Positions 35,491 to 46,400 of a DNA stretch of 64,000 nucleotides are shown in pieces; positions within the stretch are counted from its first letter, which is position 1, and each line of letters starts with the position of its first letter. This DNA comes from Polytrichum commune (taxonomy: Eukaryota > Streptophyta > Polytrichopsida > Polytrichales > Polytrichaceae). The notes under the pieces are model-generated. The model searched no databases and was not told where the DNA came from. It saw only the letters and a list, made by a program, of their open reading frames with translations. The DNA is taken from positions 30,766,144-30,830,143 of the forward strand of contig OX485809.1 in NCBI GenBank assembly GCA_950295325.1. The letters run 5' to 3'. The position numbers and the translations under genes are program-made.

Positions 35491-35659
35491 TTATTGCTTT
35501 GGCTCAATAACCCTACTCTTTCCAACTTTGACCAGCTACATGTTTTGAACTTCCAATTTTCATTGTATAATTGGGGTATATTCTGTAGATCCCTCCACAA
35601 GGATGGGTACTTTTTCTGAGTCTTGATCTTCAACATGTTTATCTATAACTACATAAAAT

Positions 35660-35990
35660 AGTCATATTAGTGTGGGTGGAAAATTAGCGTGGGCCACACT
35701 AATTTTCTAATCAAGGTGGAATTAACGTGGGCCCAAGACCCCATGTCTTCCTCCAAGTCTTCATGAAGACTTCCAACCAACACATTGAATGTTATTATAT
35801 AACAAAAGTGACACAAAATAAAATAATCATCCACATTCATTAATGAAAACAACAATTATTGTGCCCCACGATAATTGTCAACTATAAATTTAGTGTGGGT
35901 TGAGAATTAATGCGGGCCATAGTAATTCTCATTATGAGATTTAACTTTGCCTCCATAAAATATTGTGGACCACAATCAAAGGACTATTCA
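35660..35990. repeat. Pair of palindromic AATTAG/CTAATT repeats
   Basis: A unit reading TTAGTGTGGGTGGAAAATTA then GCGTGGGCCACACTAATTTT (35668 on) recurs as TTTAGTGTGGGTTGAGAATT then AATGCGGGCCATAGTAATTC (35889 on). Each unit is itself partly palindromic around GTGGGCCAC. The 200 bp between are unique. Confidence 0.5.
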
Positions 35991-36024
35991 GTGTAGCGGT
36001 TGGTTCTCCCCGTTCATTGACACC

Positions 36025-36700
36025 ACAAACTACAAATTACTATAGTGGACAATGGGCACACCTATTTATGCTTGAGATTTGGAGCTCAACATGCAAAAGC
36101 CTATAGATCGTCATGCAAACTTGGCAAACTCTGAGCGCCAAATCGGCAAAAGTTGCATATGGTGTCTTGAGATTTGGAGTTTCTCTTGTAAATTATAATT
36201 TAATGTGGTACAGATTGAATATACTTCGATGTATACCGACTTTAGATTTAGAGCTTAATAAACTTAACCGTATTGAAGATGGTGTCTTGAGATTTGGAAT
36301 TTACCCTAACAATACTGATGCATTGACACTTAGCAATCCAATCGACACAAGTTGACCTAACGTAACCTAATCTACGAGCAAGAAAAACGAGGGTGGAAGG
36401 GAACATAATTTCTTGGATGATGGACCCCTCATCCTTATATAAGCACGAGAGAGGGAATTACAACATATGAATGTACCTCTCATCCATTCAACATAGTAAA
36501 AACTTGACCCCCTACATGTTTGTGGCCGTATCATCTCAAATAAGTATTTGCAGGGATGGCCCATACTAAAGCAACTATGTTGGCGTGGAGGAATAAAGTT
36601 GCCACATTGCTAACTTAACTACCACAAGTAACATGCAAAATAGCAACATTGAAGTGCTTTTAAGAATGTCTTTACAAGAGGTTGGTTCTCAGGAAGAGAA
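36025..36700 (+). repeat. Dispersed repeat L, copy 1 (contains a family K arm)
   Basis: Colinear with 46000-46745: CTATTTATGCTTGAGATTTG, AAGTTGCATATGGTGTCTTG, TTACCCTAACAAT, TGCATTGAC, TTGACCTAACGTAACCTAA, GGACCCCTCATCCTTA, AAGCACGAGAGAGGGAATTA, ACCTCTCATCCATTCAACAT, CGTATCATCTCAAA. The later part (36430-36545) is one arm of family K, so an old K element is part of the repeat. Confidence 0.65.
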
Positions 36701-38574
36701 TTAGAGGGTCATTGATAATCATTAATGCAAGAAACAAATTAAAAAAAAATCGTTGTATCTTTTATGTTATGATTTTTTTGAATGATATAGTCACTGAGCA
36801 AGTGTCCAATACGGGCCACCACTAGTATTAGTACAATGTTGCACCCAAGTTTGTCAGCTTGAATATGCCAATGGAATGCTATGTTGTGAGAATAAACATA
36901 ATAAAGTTCTGAATAGAATTTGGATTATTCCCAGCCCCACCCAACATACATGCTCATTTGAATAGGCCAGGGATTCATGGCACTCAAGTAAAGTCATCCG
37001 GTAACAAAAATCGGATGAGTCCATCAAGAAGCTCGGATGGAGCTTACTTTAGTGAAACACCTCTAAGTTGGCATGTAAGACCTATTTTCTCCCTCATCGT
37101 TATTTTATAAATATTAATTAGTTGGCAAGGGGCAATGATGTGGCCTTGGATGCTCTAAGCCTACTTTCTAACCTCCCATGAGTTGTTTCCCAGGCCATGA
37201 TGTGGCTTTGAATTCCACATGGTTATTTTGATAAATATTGCAAGATATCAACGTGTGCAATATATAATTATGACATGTTGTCATAGACATTTTGTTTTTG
37301 TTCATAATTCATTTATTTTGCACGGGTGTGATTGCTCAAACATTTGTAATATGTCTAAATAATATATATCACCTTATGATAAATTGGTGAACTAAAAAAA
37401 TAATTCATTATTATTATATGATATTTAATTAAAAATAAATAATATACACCATGTGATTTTAAAGATAATACAATATGTGATGAGGATAAATTATTACAAT
37501 AATTCAGATAGGCTATAGTCATAAACTTATGATTTTCTGACTATACCCCATCCATAACGTTGTCCCACAAGTCTAATTCCAAATAACATATCATTCATTT
37601 ATACCTTATATTATATTACCTAAAAAAAGAATTAATATTTATAGAATTTTTTGTTATATGTTTTATATTCTATCTTCATTGTTTCATTTTGGTCATCTTA
37701 TGAACATTTGCACTAATCTATCATTAGAATGACAAAGATAATTTTAAGTGGTAAGTCACAAAATTGTAACCTCGATGCTAATGAGGAGTTTGTAATGTTT
37801 TTGACCTCCAAGTTAATTACGTGCTTCATTGATGGTTTCACTTCCGGAATGAAATCCCAATCAATTACTTATTTACTAATTAGAAGTGCACATATATATT
37901 GGATTTTAGACCTTGAAGGTGAAGTGCACTCAGTATGGGATTTGTAGTGAAGCGGCCTTCAAGAATGCAAGGGCAATGTTTTTTTCGAAGTCTGGCAACG
38001 CAAACAACAATTTTCGGTCGGGTTTAGAAAATTTCTCTAGAAGGTTGCCCCAACCCGGATTTGATACCTCCGAAAGTTCATGAGGGGGTATTTAACATCC
38101 GCCCATGTTAATTTTTCTTTAAATTAACCGGATTAGTAGTGATAGGTTGGCAACACAAGATGCCCCCACTTGCTTCTATATGAGGCATTATTTAATTTTT
38201 ATGTCTATACCCCTTTATATTGGTGCCTTAAGTATTAGATTAGACTAGGATTTTTAAAACTACTAAAACTTGGTATTTTTGAAACCCTTGAGACAAGGAG
38301 CCGACGACGTATGGAAGTATGTACAGTGGTTCATCTCATCCGCAAAGATGAATGAACTCTCAGTAATGAGAATACATGAGTGCCACGAATCCCCAGCCAT
38401 TTGAATAATGCTATGAACAAGTTTGATATGAATACGGGTTTAAAAAGCCATTTAGGTTGAACATGTGTCTTGCAATTATCTCCAATTTGACCAAAGAAAC
38501 GGCCTACCTCAGTTTTATAGTAACTTTTAAGATCAACTAATACTTACATTCAATTCAATTTTTGTGAAGAGCAG
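36701..38574. other. No gene recognised; possible MULE-like right end
   Basis: Strongly AT-rich to about 37700. At 38072-38104, AAAGTTCATGAGGGGGTATT then TAACATCCGCCC resembles the right end of the MULE-like element at 14506 (AAGTTCGTAAGGGGAGATTT then AGCATCCGCG). No matching left end was found, so this is at most a solo end. Confidence 0.4.
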
Positions 38575-39050
38575 ACATGCTCAATAGTTATCATATACAA
38601 GTATACCTCTCATCACCCAACTAAAAAACCATATGTTTACTAAACCCCCTATAGGATTGTTGCCGATTCATTTCAAATGACCTCAAGTAGACTAATTCGG
38701 GGTTTTAAAGCTACACTAATCATCCCAATTAGTGTGTTTCATTATTTGGAGTTATGCAATGCAATAACGCCTTATTCGGGAGTTCAATATTCACTGATGA
38801 AAGTTCAAGTGGTTGTTCGGACACTATAGAACATAAACGACTTTGTTTGATAAAATATCACATCCTTATTAAATAGTTATAGCACTACACAACTCCAAAT
38901 AGCAACACGTACTAATTGGGATAATCAATATAATTCCAATGTCAAATCATATTAAAAAAATAACCTATGAGATACATACTATTTCAAGGCTTTATGCCGG
39001 ATGCATGAGAGGTACGCTCATATATATATGGTAATCTCCTCTCTCCCTCA
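38575..39050. mobile_element. Foldback MITE, family K, copy 3, split by an insertion
   Basis: The left arm AGTTATCATATACAAGTATA, CCTCTCATCACCCAACT is answered by GGATGCATGAGAGGTACGCT, CATATATATATGGTAATCTC and CTCTCTCC. The core is interrupted at 38711-38931 by a CTACACTAA-type MITE. Without it, the length is about 255 bp, as in copies 1 and 2. Confidence 0.7.
38711..38931 (+). mobile_element. CTACACTAA-group MITE, subfamily A-prime (nested in K copy 3)
   Basis: It begins CTACACTAATCATCCCAATT then AGTGTG and ends ACTAATTGGGATAATCAATA. Internally TATTTGGAGTTATGCAATGC and AACTCCAAATAGCAA are the shared family A subterminal motifs. The terminal palindrome core is ATCATCCCAAT instead of the AATATGATATT of ordinary family A. 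Confidence 0.75.
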
Positions 39051-39110
39051 ACAAGCAAGTGAAGGACTAAGTCAGCCAAGTACTTTTTATATGGTAATTA
39101 ACTACACTAA

Positions 39111-39457
39111 ATATGATATTTAGTGTCATATGGTATTTAATGCCACTGTGGTAACTTTTTGGATGACACTCCTTATGAATAAGTGAACAAATATTGTCAT
39201 GGATGATGGATGAGTTCGTCCATTGGCGGAAACCCTATCTTCTCTTGTCAGCGACTTGTGATGAAATGTTGTCATGGATGATTGAAATTTGGATGGTGAA
39301 TCACTTTGTAAGTGACAGTAATTGCAACACTGTAAATCTATAATCCCCCAAAAGTTACAAGGAATGACAAATAATGTTGGTTAACATGTAGTGTTGGTGA
39401 CACTGTACTGTGGTTCACAATTAGTGTTGAGCAAGACAATTAGAATATTTAGTGTAG
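39111..39457 (+). mobile_element. CTACACTAAATA-group MITE, family B, copy 1
   Basis: Starts ACTACACTAAATATGATATT with TAGTGTCATATGG, then GCCACTGTGGTAACTTTT, CTTATGAATAAGTGAACAAA, TTGTCATGGATGATGGATGA, GTCAGCGACTTGTGATGAAA and so on to TTAGAATATTTAGTGTAG. Compared with copy 2 it has lost about 18 bp inside the right terminal palindrome. Confidence 0.85.
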
Positions 39458-39579
39458 ACCATTGTGTGATAGTGGTACTTAGTCCACATCTCCTAAAAGT
39501 GTGGACAATTCTAGTTCTCACAAGGAGTCATGTGGACAATCATTTTCAAACCCACAATCATCGGGTAAAATTATTTTAG

Positions 39580-39800
39580 AGGGGAGTGGTCATGTCATTT
39601 AGCCCACACATTCACTCTATATGAGCTTCATGAATTGTGCGTACCATGATCAAAACTAATATCGTACAAGACACAATGTTTTACATAGAAATAGATGAAG
39701 CTAAAATTTTGTCCGGTTAAAAGATTGTGAGGTACTGATAGTTGGTTATGTTTACATAGGAGTTGAAAGCCAGGTTGCAATACACCCAAGCTATTTTAGC
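39580..39800. repeat. Dispersed repeat N, copy 2
   Basis: TTTTAGAGGGGAGTGGTCAT, CCCACACATTCACTCTATAT, TACCATGATCAAAACTAATA, TTTACATAGAAATAGATGAA, TTTACATAGGAGTTGAAAG and GCAATACACCCAAG are colinear with 60120-60345. Confidence 0.65.
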
Positions 39801-39954
39801 TCGGGAGGACTTTATGGAGCCTCCGACGGTACATTGTATGTTAGGCCTGATGCGTGGGTTTGTTCAATCCATGGGCTTGACCACATGTTCTCATTGCATT
39901 CCCTCCCAACATGACAATGTTGAGGTGAATCCATACAATATGCGCCGTTGAGAG

Positions 39955-40200
39955 CATAAAAGTTGGGACTTATCACTTCACACGGGGATCCCAAGTCCTA
40001 GCTCCTAAGTATGACACGGATGCCTACATGGCATGATTTTTCGGAGACGAGGCTCAGGACTTGTGCTCAGAGTTGGGCCAAGCAAAACGTTGGACCCAAC
40101 CCTCAACATAACTCTTGAGAATGTTTGCATAAAAAAATTAAGATCTAACTTTGATGGATATACAAACCACACTTTCGAGGTTTCGGTGAGACAACCTAAG
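39955..40200. mobile_element. Family D remnant, copy 2
   Basis: AGTTGGGACTTATCACTTCA, GATCCCAAGTCCTAGCTCC, AAGTATGACACGGATGCCTA, CATGGCATGATTTTTCGGAG and TTGGACCCAACCCTCAACAT follow the order of the element at 21261. Both terminal ends are absent, so it is an internal fragment of about 245 bp. Confidence 0.6.
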
Positions 40201-40658
40201 AAATGCCACGCAACCTAGGACCTCTTCCTTGTAAATAACCACAAAATTGTTCATATGAACACTCAACTATCTATTACGCCAAATGACATCCCGTAAGATA
40301 TGGAGTCGAGCACCATGAGGGAACCATGTGAAATTAAACTCCTCCCGAACATTATGCCACTCAAATAGACCACAATCAATCAAAGCTTCCCAACTCACAT
40401 TTTGCACTTTTTGACATGGGTTGCTCCACATTATCTACCACGAAGCCGTGAAACAATGACACTTCAACATCTCTCTCTCTCTCAACCCTTGATTTATTAT
40501 AGCTTGTTTTAGAAAATGGCCCCCATGTGTAGATGGTAATAAAGTGGCATTCGCTTGAGAACCCGGTTGTCTATGTCTTTCCACTACACTAGTCAGTCTG
40601 TGACCACACAATTTTCCATGGTCTGGCCTTCGGACGAGTTTCAAGATCATCATCATGA
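40201..40658. other. No gene; weak family C similarity near the right side
   Basis: Sequence near 40550-40640 (GGTTGTCTATGTC, CTGTGACCACACAATTTTCC, ATGG.CTGGCCTTCGGACGAG) loosely follows an inverted family C left end. The same wording recurs at 40890-40998. Too decayed to bound. Confidence 0.35.
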
Positions 40659-40882
40659 ACTACACTAAATATGGTATTTAGTATCACTTCCTACTTGTAT
40701 TTAGTTACACGATGCTATGGCTCTTTAATGTTGGTGTGACTTCTTAACGAGTAAAGATGTTCATGTTTTACAATATCCAAACAACCAATGCAACCTTTGT
40801 TGGAAAAAATGAGATATATAACAAATAGTTATAGCATCATGTGATTCCAAATAGTAAGTGACACTAAACACAATATTTGGTA
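40659..40882 (+). mobile_element. CTACACTAAATA-group MITE, family A, copy 4
   Basis: ACTACACTAAATATGGTATT, CACTTCCTACTTG.ATTTAG, TTACACGATGCTATGG, AACGAGTAAAGATG, ATATCCAAACAACCAATGC and GATTCCAAATAGTAAGTGAC lead to ACTAAACACAATATTTGG. Inverted family C-like sequence of similar wording lies on both sides, as if this element had been inserted into a decayed family C copy. Confidence 0.75.
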
Positions 40883-41187
40883 CATCATTCGGTTGAGACC
40901 CAGTAGCGCATGTCTTTCAAATATACAGGTTCATGACCACACAAAAAATTAAATCTCGGTTTTCATGGCACGGCCTTCACACGAGTTTCCATGGCCCTTA
41001 AGCAAAATTATTTTAATTTTTCCATAAGATATGGCCCTTGGTCTTAGTGCAAAAGTCACCATTACTACTCGCACATGAAAATATACAAACTGAATACTGG
41101 TCGTTTATGAATTTCCTCACCAATTGGGGAGTTGTGTGTTTTGTAGACTTTTGATCGTGCTTATGAAGTGGATTTTGTACGACATTA

Positions 41188-41790
41188 GGTCCACTTCACA
41201 CATGAGCCAAGAGCCGTGACCATGAAAGTGTTAGAGCCCAAAAGAAAGTGTCCAAAGGCTGTCCCAACGCACCTCCAAATTTATGTAGTGTGGTCACGGA
41301 CCCTCCGGTGTAGTGTGAAGTCGAATGTGTCCGGTCCCTCAACCAAATGCTATTTCAATGAGTTTTTATTCATGCGTGCCCCTCACACGTGATAGAATAG
41401 AATAAATCAACGGTTGTGAGAGTTCGGAGTGCCATGGTCTCCCGGTTTTGTGGTAGACCTACCTTCAAGAGGGGGTTTTTGAAAATAGTCCACGTGATCA
41501 TGAAACATGATCCATTTGATGCCATGTAGGAATTTGTATAGACTTTACATCCATCTTGCATTTACATGTTCCGTTGGTCCCTCAAGTGTAGTTAGGGGCA
41601 CGCATGAATAGAAATCCATTACAATAGCAATTGGTTGAGGGCCCGGTCACATTCAACTTCACACTACACTTGAGGGTCTGTGACCACACCACATGGTTTC
41701 GGAGGTGACTTGGGACGGCCTTTGGAACACTTTCGTTTGGGCTCTCACAATTCCATGGTCACGGCACTTGGCACGTGTGTGATGTGGCCC
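41188..41790. mobile_element. Family C MITE with a 196-bp foldback arm
   Basis: The first 400 bp follow the normal family C sequence from its left end (GGTCCACTTCACACATGAGC). The usual right terminus is missing. Instead 41595-41790 is an inverted copy of the element's own left 196 bp (GGGGCACGCATGAATAG through to GATGTGGCCC). The ends are flanked by TTA (41185-41187, 41791-41793). The molecule therefore carries two left ends and can fold into a hairpin with arms of about 196 bp. Non-coding. Confidence 0.85.
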
Positions 41791-42014
41791 TTACTTAGTA
41801 AGCTTAAGTTTATGGCTTCCCCACACCTCAGAGCCTTCATTTAGCAGGTCCTTCACTTAGATTTGGGCAGTCATAATGGAGAGGTACTCTATACTACCGC
41901 ATCCAATTTACGGTGCCTTACGACGTAAGAGACCAGCGTAGACTAGGTTACACTAAATAAGTTCAATGGAGTGGAGTGGAGTCTAGTCTGAGGAGCCAGC
42001 CAGGAGCTGACTTA

Positions 42015-42517
42015 GGGCCACTTCACACACGAGCCAAGAGCCGTGACCATGAAATTGTGAGAGCCCAATAGAAAGTGTTTCAACGGCCGTCCCAACACAC
42101 CCCCACAATCACGTAGTGTGGTCACAGACCCTCAAGTGTAGTGTGAAGTCATATGTGACCGGGCCCTCAACCGAATGCTATTTCAATAAATGTCTATTCA
42201 CGCGGGTCCTCACACATGATAAAATAGTATAAACCAGCGGTTATGAGCGTTCGAAGTGCCATGGTCTCCCAATGGTTTTGTGTTAGACCTACCTCCAAGA
42301 AGTGGTTTTTGAAAATAATCCAAGTGACCATGAAACATGATCCATTCGATGCCATGTAGGAATCCATGTAAACTTTACATCCATCTTGCATTCACTTACT
42401 CCGTTGGTCCCTCAAGCCTAGTGTGAAGCGAACTTGGACCGGCTCCACCTTTCCCACCAATGAGAGTGCTTGACGTGTACTGGTCACGGGCTGTCAGTCT
42501 CGTGTGGGAAGTGGCCC
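42015..42517 (+). mobile_element. Family C PIF/Harbinger-like MITE, copy 1
   Basis: Termini GGGCCACTTCACACACGAG and, inverted, GGGCCACTTCCCACACGAG; TTA at 42012-42014 and 42518-42520. Order: GCCAAGAGCCGTGACCATGA, TGTGGTCACAGACCCTCAAG, GTGTGAAGTCATATGTGACC, CCATGAAACATGATCCATTC, GCCATGTAGGAATCCATGTA, GTGTGAAGCGAACTTGGACC. 503 bp and non-coding. One of the better preserved copies. Confidence 0.9.
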
Positions 42518-42769
42518 TTAAACCAATGCAACGCATCGTGTGTGTGACCAGGTAGCAAGCTCATATGAGATTCTAATGTGGGGTACTAACGGCTGCCCGC
42601 TGACCCAAAAAATCTTCTCCCACACGTCCTTTGTTATCTCCCCTTCAATTTCCCACAGTCCAGCTCCGTGTCCGGGTAGATTTTAGGGCACGGTCCCAGT
42701 GTTCATCCCAAGTCCATTCGGTGGGTTACATGGCGCCATCATCCGTGTCTCTTCTTTGTTGAGTTTAGG
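42518..42769. other. Short spacer, nothing recognised
   Basis: Unique sequence between two mobile elements. Confidence 0.5.
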
Positions 42770-42932
42770 TACACTCTAAACTCCGTCATATCACACCGGT
42801 GGCAACCAAAGTGCACGTGATATTACGGAGTTTTGTAGTGTGAACATGGATGCGTGATACTGTAGAATTAGTGTAGCATGTGACACTATGGAATAACACA
42901 AAGTGCAACGTGTTAATGTTGTGGTGTTGACA
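42770..42932 (+). mobile_element. Family H fragment, copy 3
   Basis: GTACACTCTAAACTCCGTCA starts it and the CCGTCATATCAC/GTGATATTACGG stem follows, then GAACATGGATGCGTGATACT, TAGTGTAGCATGTGACACTA and ATAACACAAAGTGCAACGTG. It stops after GTTAATGTTGTGGTG, where copy 1 at 32296 continues for another 270 bp. Confidence 0.75.
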
Positions 42933-43122
42933 AGTGAAGACACATGCAATTGTGTGAGTGTGTCTTCTAACTTGTTCGTCGTGATGAACCATTTTTCCTA
43001 GTAATTTTGGTCCGATGATATACTTACAATCTTGTCATGAAATAGGTATTATGAGATATTTATAAAAATTTCACATAAATTAGTGTCATTCACACTAATG
43101 ACCCTGTTTAGTGTAGTTGATT

Positions 43123-43572
43123 TTACCTTTGCCATAGCGTCAATGACCCAAAAGTTAGTGCAGTGAGACGTGATCGGATTGAAATGAAGAGAAGGCATAT
43201 TGCCTTTCTTTTGTGAGTGTCGGACTGCAATTTACGTTGACATGGTCGGTCGAAGCTCCGCGTTGATGGAAATAAAAAGCATAGTGACAAACATGTCTCT
43301 TTGTCAACAATATGCTTGATTTTAGCTTCCACCGACCGTGTAAAGTCATCCAATTCAAAGGTGAAAATGCGGGGAAGTTGTTTGTAGTCCAACACTCGCT
43401 TTTCTAGCAAAGTCTAACCCACATAACATTGGACAACTCCTTGGCTTCATCCTATGGGACTAGGTATCACTTGAGCATAGTTCTCCTTTAATTCCGGGAT
43501 TTCCATGTGTATGGGAAACACTCATGTTGTAACATGTGTACTTTTCGACAAATGGTTGTAAATTGTCATAGT
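43123..43572 (-). pseudogene. Protein-like minus-strand tract including repeat V, copy 2
   Basis: A 95-codon minus frame (43123-43410) starts LEKRVLDYKQLPRIFTFELD and continues DFTRSVEAKIKHIVDKE, which reads like an authentic charged, amphipathic segment. Upstream on the same strand, 43420-43572 is the second copy of repeat V, with the peptide pattern EIPELKENYAQVI against GILEVKEDYANLI in copy 1. The family is unidentified. It looks broken. Confidence 0.35.
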
Positions 43573-44252
43573 TTTTTTTAAAACAACCTCTTTCATTGGA
43601 AAGACACCATCATGTAGTTGTTTAGTAGTGTGACGTGCTTTTGAAATCCACTGCCTGACATTAATCTAATAGGGGGACCCAACAAGAGGACGAGGCATGC
43701 GTGGGTATTGCCACTAACCGTTTATTTTGTGTTTTGTTACCCTTGACGGACGAGTTCACATATTGGGGTTCACAGTGTCTTTGTAAACTCATCCGTTGTG
43801 AATGAAAGGGGCTATAGTAAAAATGAATTTCCCTGCACGTTGAGGGTTGTATCACTCCAATTGGACCCCACTATGTTTCATGCAATTTGTGGAATCAAAT
43901 CATCCTTGAACAATTGCATGATTTGGTTACTGGTCTTAACCAAACATGTATGTTTAAGTGGCATATGGTTAGGCATGGTTTCAATAACAAATACCCGAAA
44001 AAAGACACGTTTAAAAAGGATAGGACTACATGCTCAATATATGGTAACCATTCTAGATTCAATATATCACATAACTAGAAGCATAGGCCTATACGGTGAT
44101 TGAATGAGCACAAGAAGATGCTCATTTTGATAATGAATCGAGTACATATAAGAGTGCCAAACAATCTAAGAAAAGTGGCTATGGCTTCCATCTGTTTGGA
44201 GTTGCTAACATTCTCGATCTAAGTGTGTGTTTTGTATTCTAGGACAAGTGGG
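43573..44252. other. No gene or repeat recognised
   Basis: Overlapping plus-strand frames of 101 and 63 codons at 43798-44103 give no motif. Confidence 0.45.
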
Positions 44253-44681
44253 CTACATTGATTATCCCAATTAGTGAGGGAGGGCTAATAATGCATGTGG
44301 GAAAGAAGTGAAGGTGATACTAAATTTACATATGCTATGAAATTAGTGCCACTAAATTTTGTAGGAAGCATTGTTCATCTCAACATTATTAAGTGAGATT
44401 ACTATATAGAACAACACTATTCACTGAAAGTATCAACACTATTCGTCCTGACATTATTCATTCACATACATGTGTTTACATATACTTTTTTTTAACACTC
44501 TACAAGCACCTTAGAGCACGCATTAGGTCTCTTGAAACGTATGGTAAATGAGGATGTGTTCACGAATTTACCATCACTTGGTAAATACTTCATCCCCCAC
44601 TAATTTTGAACCTTGACAAAAACAATAGTGTGTGTTTTGGGATAATTAGTACCACACACACTAATTGGATAATCATTGTAG
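44253..44681 (+). mobile_element. CTACACTAA-group MITE, subfamily A-prime, long variant
   Basis: The left end CTACATTGATTATCCCAATT then AGTGAGG and the inverted right end CTACAATGATTATCCAATTA then GTGTG match each other and the A-prime termini at 38711. The interior (429 bp in total) is unlike other members. GTGG occurs just outside both ends, which could be a 4-bp duplication or chance. Confidence 0.6.
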
Positions 44682-44934
44682 GTGGAAAAACATAACCATT
44701 TAAGACCCGCCTACCTTCCGCACTTGTGCACACACACACACACATGTATATATCATTCATGGAAGGTGGTACTTTTTGTCTATGACCAGGAGACGGTTCC
44801 GGCCATGAAAAAACCCTTGCTCCTTCCATGCAATAGTGAATTGTAGCTTGAGTTTGACACCTAGTCTGGCTTGAGTTTGACACTTACCCATCATTTCAAG
44901 GGAGTTTATAGAATGTACTTCAAATTAGGAAGAA

Positions 44935-44954
44935 AAAAAAAAAAAAAAAAAAAA
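44935..44954 (+). repeat. Poly-A run
   Basis: About 22 consecutive A. Just upstream, GCTTGAGTTTGACAC is duplicated in tandem (44849-44882). It could be the tail of a retroposed sequence, but no source, target duplication or Pol III boxes were found. Confidence 0.5.
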
Positions 44955-44974
44955 CTGAAAGATGTCAATTTGTA

Positions 44975-45302
44975 ACTACACTAAACATGATATTCAGTGT
45001 TTGAATATATTTAGTGTTGTTACCATCCTACCATGCTTAACACTAATTTTCAATTCCTTGATAATTTGTGTTAGACATAAATGTGCCACTACCTTCCCTA
45101 CTGCCACCCCCCTTATTATATCCTATTCTTTTCATATCCTTGCTAACACTAAATTCAAACATGTAACTTCCACATATTACCATAGTTCATATTTAGTGTT
45201 TAAGTTTACATTTTTGGTTACTCACTTTCATAAGGTTATTAATATTTAGTGTATGCGTTCATATATAGTGTATCAAACACTAAATATCCTATTTAGTGTA
45301 GT
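44975..45302. mobile_element. CTACACTAAATA-group MITE, family G
   Basis: ACTACACTAAACATGATATT opens and ATCCTATTTAGTGTAGT closes the element, with TA just outside each end. Unlike families A and B, the interior is studded with the terminal motif: TTTAGTGT or its inverse occurs about seven times (for example near 45009, 45143, 45193, 45244 and 45280), giving many nested inverted repeats. Confidence 0.65.
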
Positions 45303-45579
45303 TAGGGTTGGAAACACTAGGGGGTGAGTGGAACTTACAAAGTTTGACGTTTACATACTCGGCAATATGGCATGTTGGGTATTATTTGTTATAGTGATGA
45401 AACATCCACCATATTAAATTTATTTCTCTATCAAAACCGTGCTTGACAGTTCCAACTTCCAACCAAAAAACTAAAAGAATAAAAGAATAAAATCCCTCTC
45501 ATGCAGTAAATTTTAGTTTGAAGTATTTATTATACGCCTCAAGACCTAGAGTTCCTATGTAGTAATGAACTTTAGATTG
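45303..45579. other. Spacer, nothing recognised
   Basis: Unique sequence between the MITE and the tandem repeat tract. Confidence 0.4.
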
Positions 45580-46400
45580 AAAAGTACTTATCATACTCAT
45601 CGAGATCGAGAGCATAATATGTAAAACCCTACATAAGCACTGAGAAAAAAACATGTGGAGGATGTGACTGTGACTTAATAAGTTTCTATACTTGAAATCT
45701 GGAGCTTTTATTTCAATGATGTGAAACTAGCTTGTGGGGGAATCATACAGTTCAATATTGATGAAAGTTGCATGTATGTTTTGAATTCTCGAGCTTAAGC
45801 ATTTACCCTATTAAACCATGTAGAGTACAAATTATTGTGGTGGAGAGTGGAATTACTATTACACTTGAGTTATGGAGCTTACTTGTGTGAGACCCTACAA
45901 ATGTAAACAACAGCACGTGGAAAAATTTCACTACAAAATCAATGAAAGCTGCAAATGTCTCAAGCTTTGGAGCTTAAACACCTTGTTGAACCCCACAAAT
46001 CATAAATTATTGCAGTGGACACTGGAAACACCTATTTATACTTGAGATTTGGAGTTGAGCATGCAAAACCCTTGCATAGCATTTTCCAATTTTACTTAGT
46101 GGCATGTGGAGAAATCCGAGTGCCAAATCCACAAAGTTGCAAATGATGTCTTGAGGTTTAGAGTTGACCATGTAAAAAACAAATTATCGTGGTGGAGACT
46201 ACTTCAAATTTTTCATACTTAATATGGAGCTGAATGAACTTAACTTTATTGAACATGCAAACAAAATGACATGTGGAGAATTAGAGTGACTAGAAAAATG
46301 CCGAAAGTTGCAGATGGTGTCTTGAGATTTGGGGCTTACCCTAACAATCCTCATGCATTGACGATTAGCAACCCAACTGACCCAAAAGTTGACCTAACCT
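45580..46400 (+). repeat. Degenerate tandem repeat, about 180-bp units
   Basis: AAAGTTGCA-type landmarks occur at about 45764, 45945, 46133 and 46304, each followed within 15-30 bp by CTTGAGATTTGGAGCTTA-like sequence and later by AAATTATTGTGGTGGAGA-like and GCATGTGGAGAA-like blocks. That gives about four and a half units spaced 171-188 bp. Units are strongly diverged. Confidence 0.65.

Noticed and set aside
44935-44954. Poly-A as the tail of a SINE or processed pseudogene
   Set aside because: No head, no duplication and no recognisable source upstream, so it is reported only as a homopolymer.
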